A DNA stretch of 64,000 nt from Azomonas tarimensis. Its GTDB lineage: Bacteria; Pseudomonadota; Gammaproteobacteria; Pseudomonadales; Pseudomonadaceae. Position 1 is the stretch's first letter. Each line of letters opens with the position of its first letter. Positions 51,123-59,122 of the stretch are shown here, piece by piece. Where the stretch lies: the NCBI RefSeq assembly GCF_042648805.1, contig NZ_JBHRXZ010000029.1:1-64000 (forward strand), read 5' to 3'. A model generated the notes under the pieces. The model had not been told where the DNA came from. It made no database searches and was given only the letters and a program-made list of their open reading frames with translations. Position numbers and translations under genes: made by a program.

Positions 51123-51911
51123 ATGAGAGTCTGGGCTGTAGCCAATCAGAAGGGTGGGGTGGGCAAGACCACGACGTCGGTGGCACTGGCTGGGCTGCTT
51201 GCCGATGCCGGAAAACGGGTGTTGATGGTCGACCTCGACCCCCATGGGTCGATGACCAGCTATTTCGGCCAGGACCCCGATAGCCTCGAGCACAGTGTCT
51301 TCGACCTGTTCCAGCACCAGGGCTCGGTGCCCGACGGGCTGGCCCGCGAGCTGCTCGTGTCGACCAGTCACGAACGCCTGGCGCTGCTGCCGTCGAGCAC
51401 GGTACTGGCCACCCTGGAGCGCCAGTCGCCCGGCCAGAGCGGGTTGGGCCTGGTCATCTCGCGTAGCCTGACGCAGCTCTGGGGCGAGTTCGACCATGCC
51501 ATCATCGATAGTCCGCCCCTGCTTGGAGTGTTGATGGTCAACGCACTGGCAGCCAGCCAGCAACTGGTCATCCCTGTGCAGACCGAGTTCCTTGCCCTCA
51601 AGGGACTCGAGCGCATGGTGCGAACCCTGCAGATGATCAATCGCTCGCGCAAACAGGCCTTGCCCTACACGATAGTCCCGACCCTGTTCGACCGCCGCAC
51701 CCAGGCGTCCATGAACGCGCTCAAGCTGTTGCGCGCCAACTATCAGGAGCATCTCTGGCCCGCTTTCATTCCGGTGGATACCCGGTTGCGCGATGCCAGT
51801 CGTGCCGGCCTGGCCCCTTCGCATTACGATGCCAACAGCCGGGCGGTGCTGGCCTACCGTGCGCTGCTGAAGCAATTGCTGGCGGCGCAGCAAACGAGCA
51901 AGGTAGCCTGA
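51123..51911 (+). CDS. parC: ParA-like ATPase ParC, chemotaxis array localisation
   Basis: The 262-residue ATPase carries the deviant Walker A NQKGGVGKTTTSVAL and VDLDPHGSMTSYFG. It is chromosomally embedded in the chemotaxis operon, not next to a parB or origin, as is ParC of Vibrio and Pseudomonas. There ParC directs chemoreceptor arrays to the cell pole with ParP. A plasmid-type partition role is unlikely. Its stop overlaps a 28-codon frame leading to parP. Confidence 0.88.
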   Translation: MRVWAVANQKGGVGKTTTSVALAGLLADAGKRVLMVDLDPHGSMTSYFGQDPDSLEHSVFDLFQHQGSVPDGLARELLVSTSHERLALLPSSTVLATLERQSPGQSGLGLVISRSLTQLWGEFDHAIIDSPPLLGVLMVNALAASQQLVIPVQTEFLALKGLERMVRTLQMINRSRKQALPYTIVPTLFDRRTQASMNALKLLRANYQEHLWPAFIPVDTRLRDASRAGLAPSHYDANSRAVLAYRALLKQLLAAQQTSKVA

Positions 51912-51997
51912 TGCCAGAAGCCCGCAACCTGCGTTCAAGTCCGCCCCGCCTGTGGCCGATATCCCGGAAGGATGTCATCTGCGAGTGTCTTCGATGA
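51911..51997 (+). other. 28-codon coupling ORF between parC and parP
   Basis: ATG 51911 overlaps the parC stop (TGATG). The frame (MPEARNLRSSPPRLWPISRK...) ends in a TGA that overlaps the parP ATG at 51994 (ATGA). No ribosome site of note precedes parP, so translation through this small frame could couple the two genes. It may also be an accident of sequence. Confidence 0.25.
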
Positions 51998-52926
51998 ACC
52001 CTCTCAACAAGCTTACCGCCACGCGCCCTCAGCTAGCGCTGCAGTCCTATCTCGACGATCTCCTGCAGGATGCCGTGGCAGAGCTGTCAATCAGCGAACA
52101 GGTCCCCGAGCAGACGCAATTGCTGGTGCAGGATCTGGTCGCGCGAGTGACCGAGGCAGGCGTCGAGCAAACATTGGCATTGGCCGCCGAATTCGAAGCA
52201 GCGGTGCGTGAAGAGCGTGAGCGCGACGCGGTGGCGCTGCGCAACGTTCAACCTGTTGTCGAAGCAGCGCCTGCGCCGGTGGTACCCCCAGCCACGCCAG
52301 CGCTCGCAGAAACGGAGCCTCGGGTGGCCACGGTCGCCGATCCGCCTCGTGTCGCGCCGGTTGTTTCCTTCAACGACCCCGCTGCGCGGATTGAGCCGGC
52401 TCCTGCAGAGCCCTCTGCCAGGACCCTCAGCGGCCCGCCTGCCTGGGCGGAAGGCCCTTTCGAATGCCTGCTGTTCGACGTGGCCGGCCTGACCCTGGCA
52501 GTGCCCCTGGTCAGCCTGGGTTCCATTTATTCTCTGGAGCAGGAAGCCCTGACGCCGCTGTTCGGGCAGCCCGACTGGTTTCTCGGCATCCTGCCGTGCC
52601 AAGCTGGCAACCTGAAAGTGCTGGATTCGGCTCGCTGGTTGATGCCGGAGCGCTATCGCGATGATTTCCGCGAAGGTCTCAGGTTCGTCATCTCGGTGCA
52701 GGGCTATGAATGGGGACTCGCGGTGCATCAGGTCAGCCGCTCGGTGCGTCTGGATCCACGCGAAGTGAAGTGGCGCGGGCAGCGCAGTCAGCGCCCGTGG
52801 CTGGCGGGTACGGTAATCGAGCACATGTGTGCCTTGCTGGACGTGGCGGCGCTGGCCGAGTTGATCGCCAGTGGCGCGGTCAGGCAGGCTGGCCCTGATC
52901 GCGTCCGGCTCGGCCAACAAGGATAA
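51994..52926 (+). CDS. parP: ParP, CheW-like chemotaxis array localisation protein
   Basis: The protein of about 310 residues has an N-terminal segment (LQSYLDDLLQDAVAEL, an AIF-like helix), a proline/alanine-rich middle and a C-terminal CheW-like domain from FECLLFDVAGLTLAVPLV onward. This is the layout of ParP, which binds ParC and the CheA linker. The start is uncertain: GTG 51952 would add 14 residues, whereas ATG 51994 overlaps the small upstream frame. Order parC-parP-cheW agrees with the known cluster. Confidence 0.82.
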   Translation: MNPLNKLTATRPQLALQSYLDDLLQDAVAELSISEQVPEQTQLLVQDLVARVTEAGVEQTLALAAEFEAAVREERERDAVALRNVQPVVEAAPAPVVPPATPALAETEPRVATVADPPRVAPVVSFNDPAARIEPAPAEPSARTLSGPPAWAEGPFECLLFDVAGLTLAVPLVSLGSIYSLEQEALTPLFGQPDWFLGILPCQAGNLKVLDSARWLMPERYRDDFREGLRFVISVQGYEWGLAVHQVSRSVRLDPREVKWRGQRSQRPWLAGTVIEHMCALLDVAALAELIASGAVRQAGPDRVRLGQQG

Positions 52927-52982
52927 AGGGCGTCAGTCCCGGAAAACGAACCGCCACGGCTGTGGCAACGAGGCAGAGCAAG

Positions 52983-53462
52983 ATGAAAACGACATCCGCC
53001 CAGAGCGCCGAAGATCCAATCCTCCAGTGGGTGACCTTCCGTCTCGACAACGAGACCTACGGCATCAATGTGATGCAGGTGCAGGAGGTGTTGCGCTATA
53101 CCGAGATCGCCCCGGTTCCTGGTGCGCCGGCCTATGTGCTGGGCATCATCAACCTGCGCGGCAACGTGGTAACGGTGATCGACACCCGCCAGCGCTTTGG
53201 CCTGGCCCCCGCACCGGTGAGCGACAACACCCGCATCGTGATCATCGAGGCGGATCGTCAGGTGGTCGGTATTCTGGTCGATAGTGTGGCGGAGGTGGTG
53301 TATCTGCGTCAGTCCGAGATCGAAACGGCACCCAACGTCGGCAACGACGAATCCGCCAAGTTCATCCAGGGTGTCTGCAACAAGAATGGCGAGTTGCTGA
53401 TCCTTGTCGAGCTGGAAAAGATGATGACCGAGGACGAGTGGTCCGAGCTCGAGAACATCTAG
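52983..53462 (+). CDS. cheW: Chemotaxis coupling protein CheW
   Basis: The 159-residue adaptor links receptors to CheA. LQWVTFRLDNETYGINVMQV, YVLGIINLRGNVVTVID and DSVAEVVYL are the conserved blocks. The frame opens at GTG 52962, but ATG 52983 (MKTTSAQ) has GAGGCAGAGC upstream and gives the usual pseudomonad length. DUF2802 follows three bases after the stop. Confidence 0.95.
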   Translation: MKTTSAQSAEDPILQWVTFRLDNETYGINVMQVQEVLRYTEIAPVPGAPAYVLGIINLRGNVVTVIDTRQRFGLAPAPVSDNTRIVIIEADRQVVGILVDSVAEVVYLRQSEIETAPNVGNDESAKFIQGVCNKNGELLILVELEKMMTEDEWSELENI

Positions 53463-53465
53463 ATC

Positions 53466-53870
53466 ATGCTGCTAGCCCTGGTCGCCTGCTCGCTGGTCCT
53501 TTGCGTACTGCTCACCGGAGCCTGTCTGTTGCTGCATCGCCAGCAACGGCAATTGGCCCAGCAGCTGGAGCAACGCGAGGCTGCGCTGCAGAAGGCGGTC
53601 GAGGCGCTGGGTCGCCGTCTGGAAACCTACCAGGCCGGCAACATCGCGATGGGCGAGGAATTGCGAGGGCTGGCAGAGCTGGCTCAACCGCTTGCCGAGC
53701 GGCTGAACCAGCTTGAGCAACGCGACCCGGGAAGCTTGTCGTTCAGCCAGGCGGCGCGACTGGTCGGGCTTGGCGCCACGGTCGATGACCTGACCCGGAC
53801 CTGTGGCTTGAGCCAGGCGGAAGCCGAGCTGATGAGTCGATTGCATCAAGTGCGACGATCGGATCCATAG
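53466..53870 (+). CDS. DUF2802 protein, chemotaxis operon
   Basis: The 134-residue protein has an N-terminal membrane helix (LLALVACSLVLCVLLTGACLLL), a coiled coil rich in Gln/Glu/Leu to about residue 95, and a C-terminal DUF2802 part (ARLVGLGATVDDLTRTCGLSQAEAELM) resembling a small helix-turn-helix. It occurs after cheW in Pseudomonas; its function is not established. Confidence 0.85.
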   Translation: MLLALVACSLVLCVLLTGACLLLHRQQRQLAQQLEQREAALQKAVEALGRRLETYQAGNIAMGEELRGLAELAQPLAERLNQLEQRDPGSLSFSQAARLVGLGATVDDLTRTCGLSQAEAELMSRLHQVRRSDP

Positions 53871-53893
53871 CCGGACGACCGGCGGGGGGCTCT

Positions 53894-53914
53894 GGAAACC
53901 CATCCCGGGTTTCC
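53894..53914. other. Hairpin GGAAACCC/GGGTTTCC after the chemotaxis operon
   Basis: A perfect eight-base inverted repeat with loop ATCCC lies in the gap between DUF2802 and the rhodanese gene. No T-run follows, so it could be a weak terminator or mRNA end-stabilising hairpin of the flhA-DUF2802 transcript. Confidence 0.4.
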
Positions 53915-53986
53915 CGATCCAACCGGGTATGGTTGGTCACTCCGTCCGGCCCTGCCCTCGGATCGGCTCTGGTCGAGGAGGATCCC

Positions 53987-54427
53987 ATGGTGCGCCTGCT
54001 GCTCGTCGTGATGTTGCTGGTTCCTGTCTGCTCGGTCGCCCGGGAAGCCCCCGCGCATATCGACGGGGCGATGACGGTGGACCTGTTCCAGGCGCGCCAC
54101 CTCTATGAGATGGGGGCGGTGTTCATCGATGTGCGCTCGGACGACAAATGGCACTGGGGCCATATCAAGGGTGCCGTGCACCTGAATTTTCATCGTGACC
54201 TCCACGACCTGGCGCGCAGTGAGTGGCCTCGGGATCTGCCGATCGTGATCTATTGCGACAGCGAGATCTGCTCGAGCGGCCCGGCGGCGGTCGCGAATGT
54301 AGTCGATTGGGGCTACAGCCGGGTGTTCTACTTCCGCGGAGGCTACTTCGCCTGGCAACTGGCGGACTTTCCCCTGGGCAAGGGGCTGACCGATGAACTG
54401 GCCGGCCTCAAGGCCCAGGTTCGTTGA
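53987..54427 (+). CDS. Secreted rhodanese-like protein
   Basis: The 146-residue protein starts with a signal peptide (VRLLLVVMLLVPVCSVA) and carries a single rhodanese domain: FIDVRSDDKWHWGHIKGAVHL, the active-site-loop cysteine in YCDSEICSSGPAA, and the YFRGGYFAW end. It would handle sulfane sulfur or act as a sensor in the periplasm. ATG 53987 follows GAGGAGGATCCC, a strong ribosome site that decides the start. Its 3' end overlaps the convergent FlhB-like gene by 20 bases. Confidence 0.88.
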   Translation: MVRLLLVVMLLVPVCSVAREAPAHIDGAMTVDLFQARHLYEMGAVFIDVRSDDKWHWGHIKGAVHLNFHRDLHDLARSEWPRDLPIVIYCDSEICSSGPAAVANVVDWGYSRVFYFRGGYFAWQLADFPLGKGLTDELAGLKAQVR

Positions 54428-54722
54428 CCGGCGAGGGCGCGGGTCCTGCGAAACCTTCCGGATACTTTCCCTTCAGGTACCAGGCAAAGGCAATGATCGC
54501 CGCGATGCTGCGATAAAGCGCTTCGGGTATGGCATCGCCGAGTTCGAGCTGGGCCAGCAGGCGCACCAGTTCGGCGTTTTCGTAGATGGGCACCTCATGC
54601 TCCCGGGCGATCGCAAGGATGGCTTCGGCCAGTTCGTCGTCGCCCTTGGCGGTGAGGGTAGGGGCCTGTTGGCCGTCATAGCTGAGGGCGATGGCCTGGC
54701 GGCCGCTCGGGGTCTGGTTCAT
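54408..54722 (-). CDS. FlhB C-terminal-domain-like protein (FlhX/FhlB type)
   Basis: The 104-residue protein corresponds to the cytoplasmic FlhB-CC part of the export switch: AIALSYDGQQAPTLTAKGDD, IAREHEVPIYENAELVRLL and GDAIPEALYRSIAAIIAF. The NPTH autocleavage motif and the membrane domain of FlhB are absent. Such stand-alone pieces occur beside fliK in pseudomonads and may substitute for the cleaved FlhB fragment. It overlaps fliK by four bases and converges on the rhodanese gene. Confidence 0.85.
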   Translation of the reverse strand: MNQTPSGRQAIALSYDGQQAPTLTAKGDDELAEAILAIAREHEVPIYENAELVRLLAQLELGDAIPEALYRSIAAIIAFAWYLKGKYPEGFAGPAPSPVNEPGP

Positions 54723-56233
54723 GCGGTCTCATCCACGAATCGTTGTTCCAGCGAGGTTCGCGGCCCTTGCGGCGGACAGCCCTGGGCGCAGCTCAGCTCT
54801 CCCACGCTGAGGCCCGCCGACTGCAGTCGATCCCGCAGGGTACCCAGCTCCGCCGAGATCAACTGGGCGGTTCCTGGCTGTTCGGCCCAAAGCTGACTGG
54901 AAAAGGTCCCGTCGAGAAGCTGCGCCTGGATCTGGAGAGGTCCCAGCGGGGGTATCTCGAAGGCCAGTTCGATCCGCCACAGGCTGAGGGCCTTGTCCGT
55001 CTCGCGTCGCTCCGGCTCACGCTCCTCGCGCTGGACCCACACCTGAAGGGGCAGGATGTCACTGCCATGACGCATGGGGACTTCGGTCTGCCAGGTGGTG
55101 AGCAGCAGTCCGTCCGGGGTGGTCTGGGTCTGCGCGAGGCTGGCCAGCTGATGGGTCTGCAGCCGAGCGATGGCCGCCGCGGCGAGCTTCAGCAGCATTT
55201 CCAGGTCAGGCTGCTCGCTCAGGCCTTGCAGCAGGCGACTCGGCAGGGGGAATTCCAGCGCCTGCAGTCGCGGGTCCTGCGCGAGGCTGCCGAGCATCTG
55301 TCGGGCAAAGGCCGGTAGCGCCTGGCTCAGGGCTCCGCTGTGGGGCAGGGCGGCCAGCGGCGAAGCGCCGGGCAGCCCTGGCAGCAATTGTGCGACCAGG
55401 CGCAGGATGCCTGCCTTGAGGTCAGTGGGTAGCGCCTCGGTCTGATCGCCAAGCAGGCTCGCTTCGAGAAACAGGCCGCTGTTACCCAGGACCTGGGCCA
55501 GCTTGCGTGCATTGCCCAGTTCCGATGCCTCCGGCAGGAGCCCCAGCAACTGCTCGGCGGCGTGCTGTACCGCCGCCGGGCGTGAGGAATCCGGGCCAAG
55601 CCCCTGCATCAACGCCTGCAACGGCCCCTGTCGACTGAACTGCGCAGCGAGCTGTTCCCCGACCCTCAATTGATCGAGCCGGCCGCTGAGCGGGACTAAG
55701 GAAAGAGCGTGATCGCCACGCACCTGGGCTGTCAGCAGGCTGCCGGGCGCCAGCGGCTGGCCGCTTTCAACGACCAGATTGCGACCGGCCAGGGGGGTGT
55801 TGAGCAGGCTAACCAGCAAGCGCGTGCTGCTGCCATCGGCCTGGGGCTGCTGGCCGACCACTCGGGCCTGGATCTGGGTGCCGGGCGGGAGTGCTGAAAG
55901 GTCGGGCAGGGGTTGCCTGGCCGCGGGTTGCAGGCTGGCCAGCAGGCGGTTGTCGGCCAAGGCGGTCACCGCGACGGCCGTGCCGAGCTCGACCGGCCCC
56001 GGCGTGCGTGCCGAAAGCGTCGTCTGGCGCCCGTTCTCCATGAGCAGTCGCAGCACCAGCTGGAAATCGGCCGCGCCCTGGCGCACCTCGATGACCTCGG
56101 CGCGCCCGCTCTGGCCGGGCGCCATCAGACCCTGCAAGGGTTGCAGCAAGCGCAGGGCGAAGTCGGTCGGGGCCGTGGCCGCTCGTGGCGCCGAGGTGGC
56201 GGGTAGCGGGGCGGAGCCGCGGATTTCGGTCAT
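54719..56233 (-). CDS. fliK: Flagellar hook-length control protein FliK-like
   Basis: The 504-residue protein is leucine-, glutamine- and alanine-rich with low-complexity stretches. Its C-terminal domain (LPLQVWVQREE, LWRIELAFEIPPLGPLQIQAQL, FSSQLWAEQ) matches the FliK substrate-specificity switch domain. FliK measures hook length and triggers FlhB to change export class. The adjacent FlhB-CC-like gene, co-translated by ATGA overlap, supports a functional link. Pseudomonads often have more than one FliK-like protein, so this may be the second copy. Confidence 0.82.
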   Translation of the reverse strand: MTEIRGSAPLPATSAPRAATAPTDFALRLLQPLQGLMAPGQSGRAEVIEVRQGAADFQLVLRLLMENGRQTTLSARTPGPVELGTAVAVTALADNRLLASLQPAARQPLPDLSALPPGTQIQARVVGQQPQADGSSTRLLVSLLNTPLAGRNLVVESGQPLAPGSLLTAQVRGDHALSLVPLSGRLDQLRVGEQLAAQFSRQGPLQALMQGLGPDSSRPAAVQHAAEQLLGLLPEASELGNARKLAQVLGNSGLFLEASLLGDQTEALPTDLKAGILRLVAQLLPGLPGASPLAALPHSGALSQALPAFARQMLGSLAQDPRLQALEFPLPSRLLQGLSEQPDLEMLLKLAAAAIARLQTHQLASLAQTQTTPDGLLLTTWQTEVPMRHGSDILPLQVWVQREEREPERRETDKALSLWRIELAFEIPPLGPLQIQAQLLDGTFSSQLWAEQPGTAQLISAELGTLRDRLQSAGLSVGELSCAQGCPPQGPRTSLEQRFVDETA

Positions 56234-56294
56234 CGTTTAAAAAGCCCTTACAACCGCGGCCGCGCACGTCCTATGGCGAGCGGGCCAGGCATGT

Positions 56295-56300
56295 ATAATC
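56295..56300 (+). promoter_or_regulatory. Candidate -10 element for ccmA operon
   Basis: TATAAT in GGCATGTATAATCCCGC is a perfect -10 hexamer 74 bases before the ccmA start, in the fliK/ccmA divergent gap. No good -35 lies 16-18 bases upstream, although TGTG just before gives a partial extended -10. Confidence 0.45.
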
Positions 56301-56373
56301 CCGCACCGTCCGGCCGGGGCGATCAGTATAGCGGCCGAGCACATCTCATCTTGAACGGCCAGAGGCGTCCCGC

Positions 56374-57009
56374 GTGTCCAGTCCTTTCCTTGAAGCTGTC
56401 GGGCTCGCCTGTGAACGTGACTGGCGTCTCCTGTTCGAGAAGCTAGCTCTGCGCCTGGAGCCCGGCGACATGCTGCAGATCGCCGGGCCCAACGGCAGCG
56501 GCAAGACCAGCCTGCTGCGGTTGCTCGCCGGGCTGATGCAGCCGACAGCCGGCGAAGTGCTGCTACAGGGGCGGGCGCTGGCCGAACAGCGTGGCGAGCT
56601 CGCGCGCAACCTACTCTGGGTTGGACATGCTGCCGGAATCAAGGGATTGTTGACCGCTGACGAGAATCTCAGCTGGCTCTGCGCGCTCAACCGGCCCGCC
56701 GAGCGCGAGGCGATCTGGAATGCGCTGGCAGAGGTCGGGCTGCGTGGCTTCGAGGACGTCCCCTGCCATACCCTCTCGGCCGGTCAGCAGCGCCGCGTCG
56801 CCCTGGCGCGCCTGTATCTGGACCCGGCGCCGCTGTGGATTCTTGATGAACCTTTCACGGCACTGGACAAGCATGGCGTCGCCCAGCTCGAACGGCACCT
56901 GGCCCGCCATTGCGCCGCTGGCGGCATGGTGGTCTTCACCACCCATCACAGCTTGTCGGAAAAGCCCACCGGGTATCGGGAGCTTGATCTGGGGCAGTGC
57001 GCCGCATGA
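56374..57009 (+). CDS. ccmA: Cytochrome c maturation ATPase CcmA
   Basis: The 211-residue ABC ATPase drives release of holo-CcmE from CcmC. Walker A (IAGPNGSGKTSLLRLLAG), the signature (LSAGQQRRVALARL) and Walker B (LWILDEPFTALD) are intact. GTG 56374 is taken as the start after GCGTCCCGC; no ATG gives a better N-terminus. It overlaps ccmB (ATGA) and opens the ccm operon. Confidence 0.95.
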   Translation: MSSPFLEAVGLACERDWRLLFEKLALRLEPGDMLQIAGPNGSGKTSLLRLLAGLMQPTAGEVLLQGRALAEQRGELARNLLWVGHAAGIKGLLTADENLSWLCALNRPAEREAIWNALAEVGLRGFEDVPCHTLSAGQQRRVALARLYLDPAPLWILDEPFTALDKHGVAQLERHLARHCAAGGMVVFTTHHSLSEKPTGYRELDLGQCAA

Positions 57010-57677
57010 ATAATGTCTTCATTTTATTGCTGAGGCGTGAATCGCGCCTGCTGTTTCGTCGTCCCGCCGAGCTGGCCAACCCTCTGGTGTTCTTTGCCAT
57101 CGTGATTGCCCTGTTTCCGCTGGCGGTGGGGCCGGAGACCCAACTGCTGCGGACCATCGCGCCTGGTGTCCTCTGGGTGGCGGCGCTGCTTTCGGTGCTG
57201 CTGTCGCTGGACGGCCTGTTTCGCAGCGATTTCGAGGATGGTTCCCTGGAGCAGTGGGTCGTTTCGCCGCACCCGTTGGCGCTTCTGGTGCTCGCCAAGG
57301 TACTGGCACACTGGGCGTTCTCTGGACTGGCCCTGGTTCTGCTCGCTCCCTTGCTGGGGCTGATGCTGGGCTTGCCGGTGGCGGTGCTGCCCGTCCTGTT
57401 GTTGTCGCTGTTGCTCGGCACGCCGGTGCTGAGTCTGCTGGGCGCGGTCGGAGCCGCGCTCACCGTCGGCCTCAAGCGTGGTGGCTTGCTGCTCGCGCTG
57501 CTGATTCTGCCCCTGTACATCCCGGTGCTGATTCTCGGCAGCGGTGCGCTGCAGGCGGCCTTGCAAGGATTGCCCACCGCCGGCCATCTGTTGTGGCTGG
57601 CCAGCCTGACGGCCCTTGCGGTCACGCTGACACCCTTCGCCATCGCCGCCGGGCTCACCATCGGCGTAGGCGAATGA
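57006..57677 (+). CDS. ccmB: Haem exporter permease CcmB
   Basis: The 223-residue protein has six membrane helices and the family blocks LFRRPAELANPLVFFAIVIAL and DFEDGSLEQWVVSPHPLALL. It forms the membrane part of the CcmAB transporter. ATG 57006 overlaps the ccmA stop. Confidence 0.95.
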   Translation: MNNVFILLLRRESRLLFRRPAELANPLVFFAIVIALFPLAVGPETQLLRTIAPGVLWVAALLSVLLSLDGLFRSDFEDGSLEQWVVSPHPLALLVLAKVLAHWAFSGLALVLLAPLLGLMLGLPVAVLPVLLLSLLLGTPVLSLLGAVGAALTVGLKRGGLLLALLILPLYIPVLILGSGALQAALQGLPTAGHLLWLASLTALAVTLTPFAIAAGLTIGVGE

Positions 57678-57726
57678 ACATCTTCGAGCGATGCGCATGC
57701 CGCGCAGTACGAGCAGAGGCGTTTCG

Positions 57727-58482
57727 ATGAACTGGACCTGGTTTCACAAGCTTGGCTCGCCCAAGTGGTTCTACGGAATCAGCGGCCGCTGGCTACCCTG
57801 GCTGGCGTGGCTGGCCGGTGCCTGCCTGCTGGTCGGTCTGGTCTGGGGCCTGGCCTTTGCGCCTGCCGATTACCAGCAAGGCAACAGCTTTCGCATCATT
57901 TATATACATGTGCCGGCTGCCTTCCTCGCCCAGTCGATCTACATAATGCTCGCCGTCGCGGGCCTGGTCGGCCTGGTGTGGAAGATGAAGCTCGCCGACG
58001 TGGCGCTGCAACAGGCGGCTCCCATCGGGGCCTGGATGGCCGTGATCGCACTGGCGACCGGGGCCATCTGGGGCAAGCCGACCTGGGGCACCTACTGGGT
58101 CTGGGATGCCCGCCTCACGTCCATGCTGATCCTCCTTTTCCTGTACTTCGGGATCATTGCGCTGGGCCAGGCGATCAGCAATCGCGACAGTGCCGCCAAG
58201 GCCTGCGCGGTACTGGCTCTGGTAGGGGTGGTGAACATCCCGATCATCAAGTACTCGGTGGACTGGTGGAACACCCTGCACCAGCCGGCAACCTTCAGGC
58301 TCACCGAGAAGCCGGCCATGCCAGTCGAGATGTGGCTGCCTCTGCTGGTGATGGTGATCGGTTTCTATTGTTTCTTCGGGGCCGTGTTGTTGATGCGAAT
58401 GCGACTGGAGGTACTCAAGCGTGAATCGCGAAGCAGTTGGGTCAAGGCGGAAGTGAAGACGCTGGTGGAGAAACGCCGATGA
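57727..58482 (+). CDS. ccmC: Haem handling protein CcmC
   Basis: The 251-residue protein has six membrane helices and the tryptophan-rich haem-binding WWD motif (WGKPTWGTYWVWDARLTSM), flanked by external histidines. CcmC attaches haem to CcmE. The upstream frame opens at 57691, but ATG 57727 (MNWTWFHKLG) is the usual start. It overlaps ccmD by four bases. Confidence 0.95.
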   Translation: MNWTWFHKLGSPKWFYGISGRWLPWLAWLAGACLLVGLVWGLAFAPADYQQGNSFRIIYIHVPAAFLAQSIYIMLAVAGLVGLVWKMKLADVALQQAAPIGAWMAVIALATGAIWGKPTWGTYWVWDARLTSMLILLFLYFGIIALGQAISNRDSAAKACAVLALVGVVNIPIIKYSVDWWNTLHQPATFRLTEKPAMPVEMWLPLLVMVIGFYCFFGAVLLMRMRLEVLKRESRSSWVKAEVKTLVEKRR

Positions 58483-58655
58483 GCTTCGCGTCCTTTTCCG
58501 AGTTCCTGGCGATGGGCAACCATGGCCTGTATGTCTGGACATCCTTCGGGCTCAGCCTGGCTGTCCTGCTCTTGAACGTGGCGCTGCCAAGCCTGGCGCG
58601 TCGCCGTTATCTGCATGATGAGGCGCGTCGTATGCGCCGGGAGGAAGGCAAGTGA
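58479..58655 (+). CDS. ccmD: Haem exporter protein CcmD
   Basis: The 58-residue single-helix protein has NHGLYVWTSFGLSLAVLLLNV followed by a basic cytoplasmic tail (ARRRYLHDEARRMRREEGK). It stabilises the CcmABC-CcmE complex. The start overlaps ccmC and the end overlaps ccmE. Confidence 0.93.
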   Translation: MSFASFSEFLAMGNHGLYVWTSFGLSLAVLLLNVALPSLARRRYLHDEARRMRREEGK

Positions 58656-59122
58656 ATCCGGTGCGCAAGAAGCGTCTTTATGTTGTGCTGGCGATCCTCG
58701 CCGGGGTCGGCGTGGCCGTCACCCTCGCGCTTTCCGCATTGCAGCAGAACATCAATCTGTTCTACACCCCGTCCCAGATCGCGGCCGGGGAGGCACCCGA
58801 GGGGACTCGCATTCGTGCCGGTGGGCTGGTGGAGCAGGGCTCGGTGGCCCGTGACCGCGATGCGCTGAATGTGTCGTTCAGGGTGACCGACAATGCAGAG
58901 AGCGTGACCATCCGCTTCCAGGGCATCCTGCCCGACCTGTTCCGTGAGGGGCAGGGCATCGTTGCACTCGGCCGGGTCAACGGCGAGGGCGTGCTGATCG
59001 CGGACGAAGTGCTGGCCAAGCATGACGAGAACTACATGCCTCCGGAGGTCGCCGAGGCGCTGGCCAAGAGCGGCATGCTCAAGCACTTCGAGAATGCAGC
59101 CGTCGAGGAGAGCATCCAATGA
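58652..59122 (+). CDS. ccmE: Periplasmic haem chaperone CcmE
   Basis: The 156-residue protein has one N-terminal membrane helix and an OB-fold domain. The covalent haem ligand His lies in LAKHDENYMPPEV. GTG 58652 overlaps the ccmD stop. It carries haem from CcmC to the CcmF/H lyase. Confidence 0.95.
   Translation: MNPVRKKRLYVVLAILAGVGVAVTLALSALQQNINLFYTPSQIAAGEAPEGTRIRAGGLVEQGSVARDRDALNVSFRVTDNAESVTIRFQGILPDLFREGQGIVALGRVNGEGVLIADEVLAKHDENYMPPEVAEALAKSGMLKHFENAAVEESIQ

Noticed and set aside
51123..51911. Possible plasmid or chromosome partition parA, hinting at an integrated replicon
   Set aside because: It lies inside the chemotaxis operon next to a ParP-type CheW-domain gene, with no parB or parS nearby; ParC is the better call.
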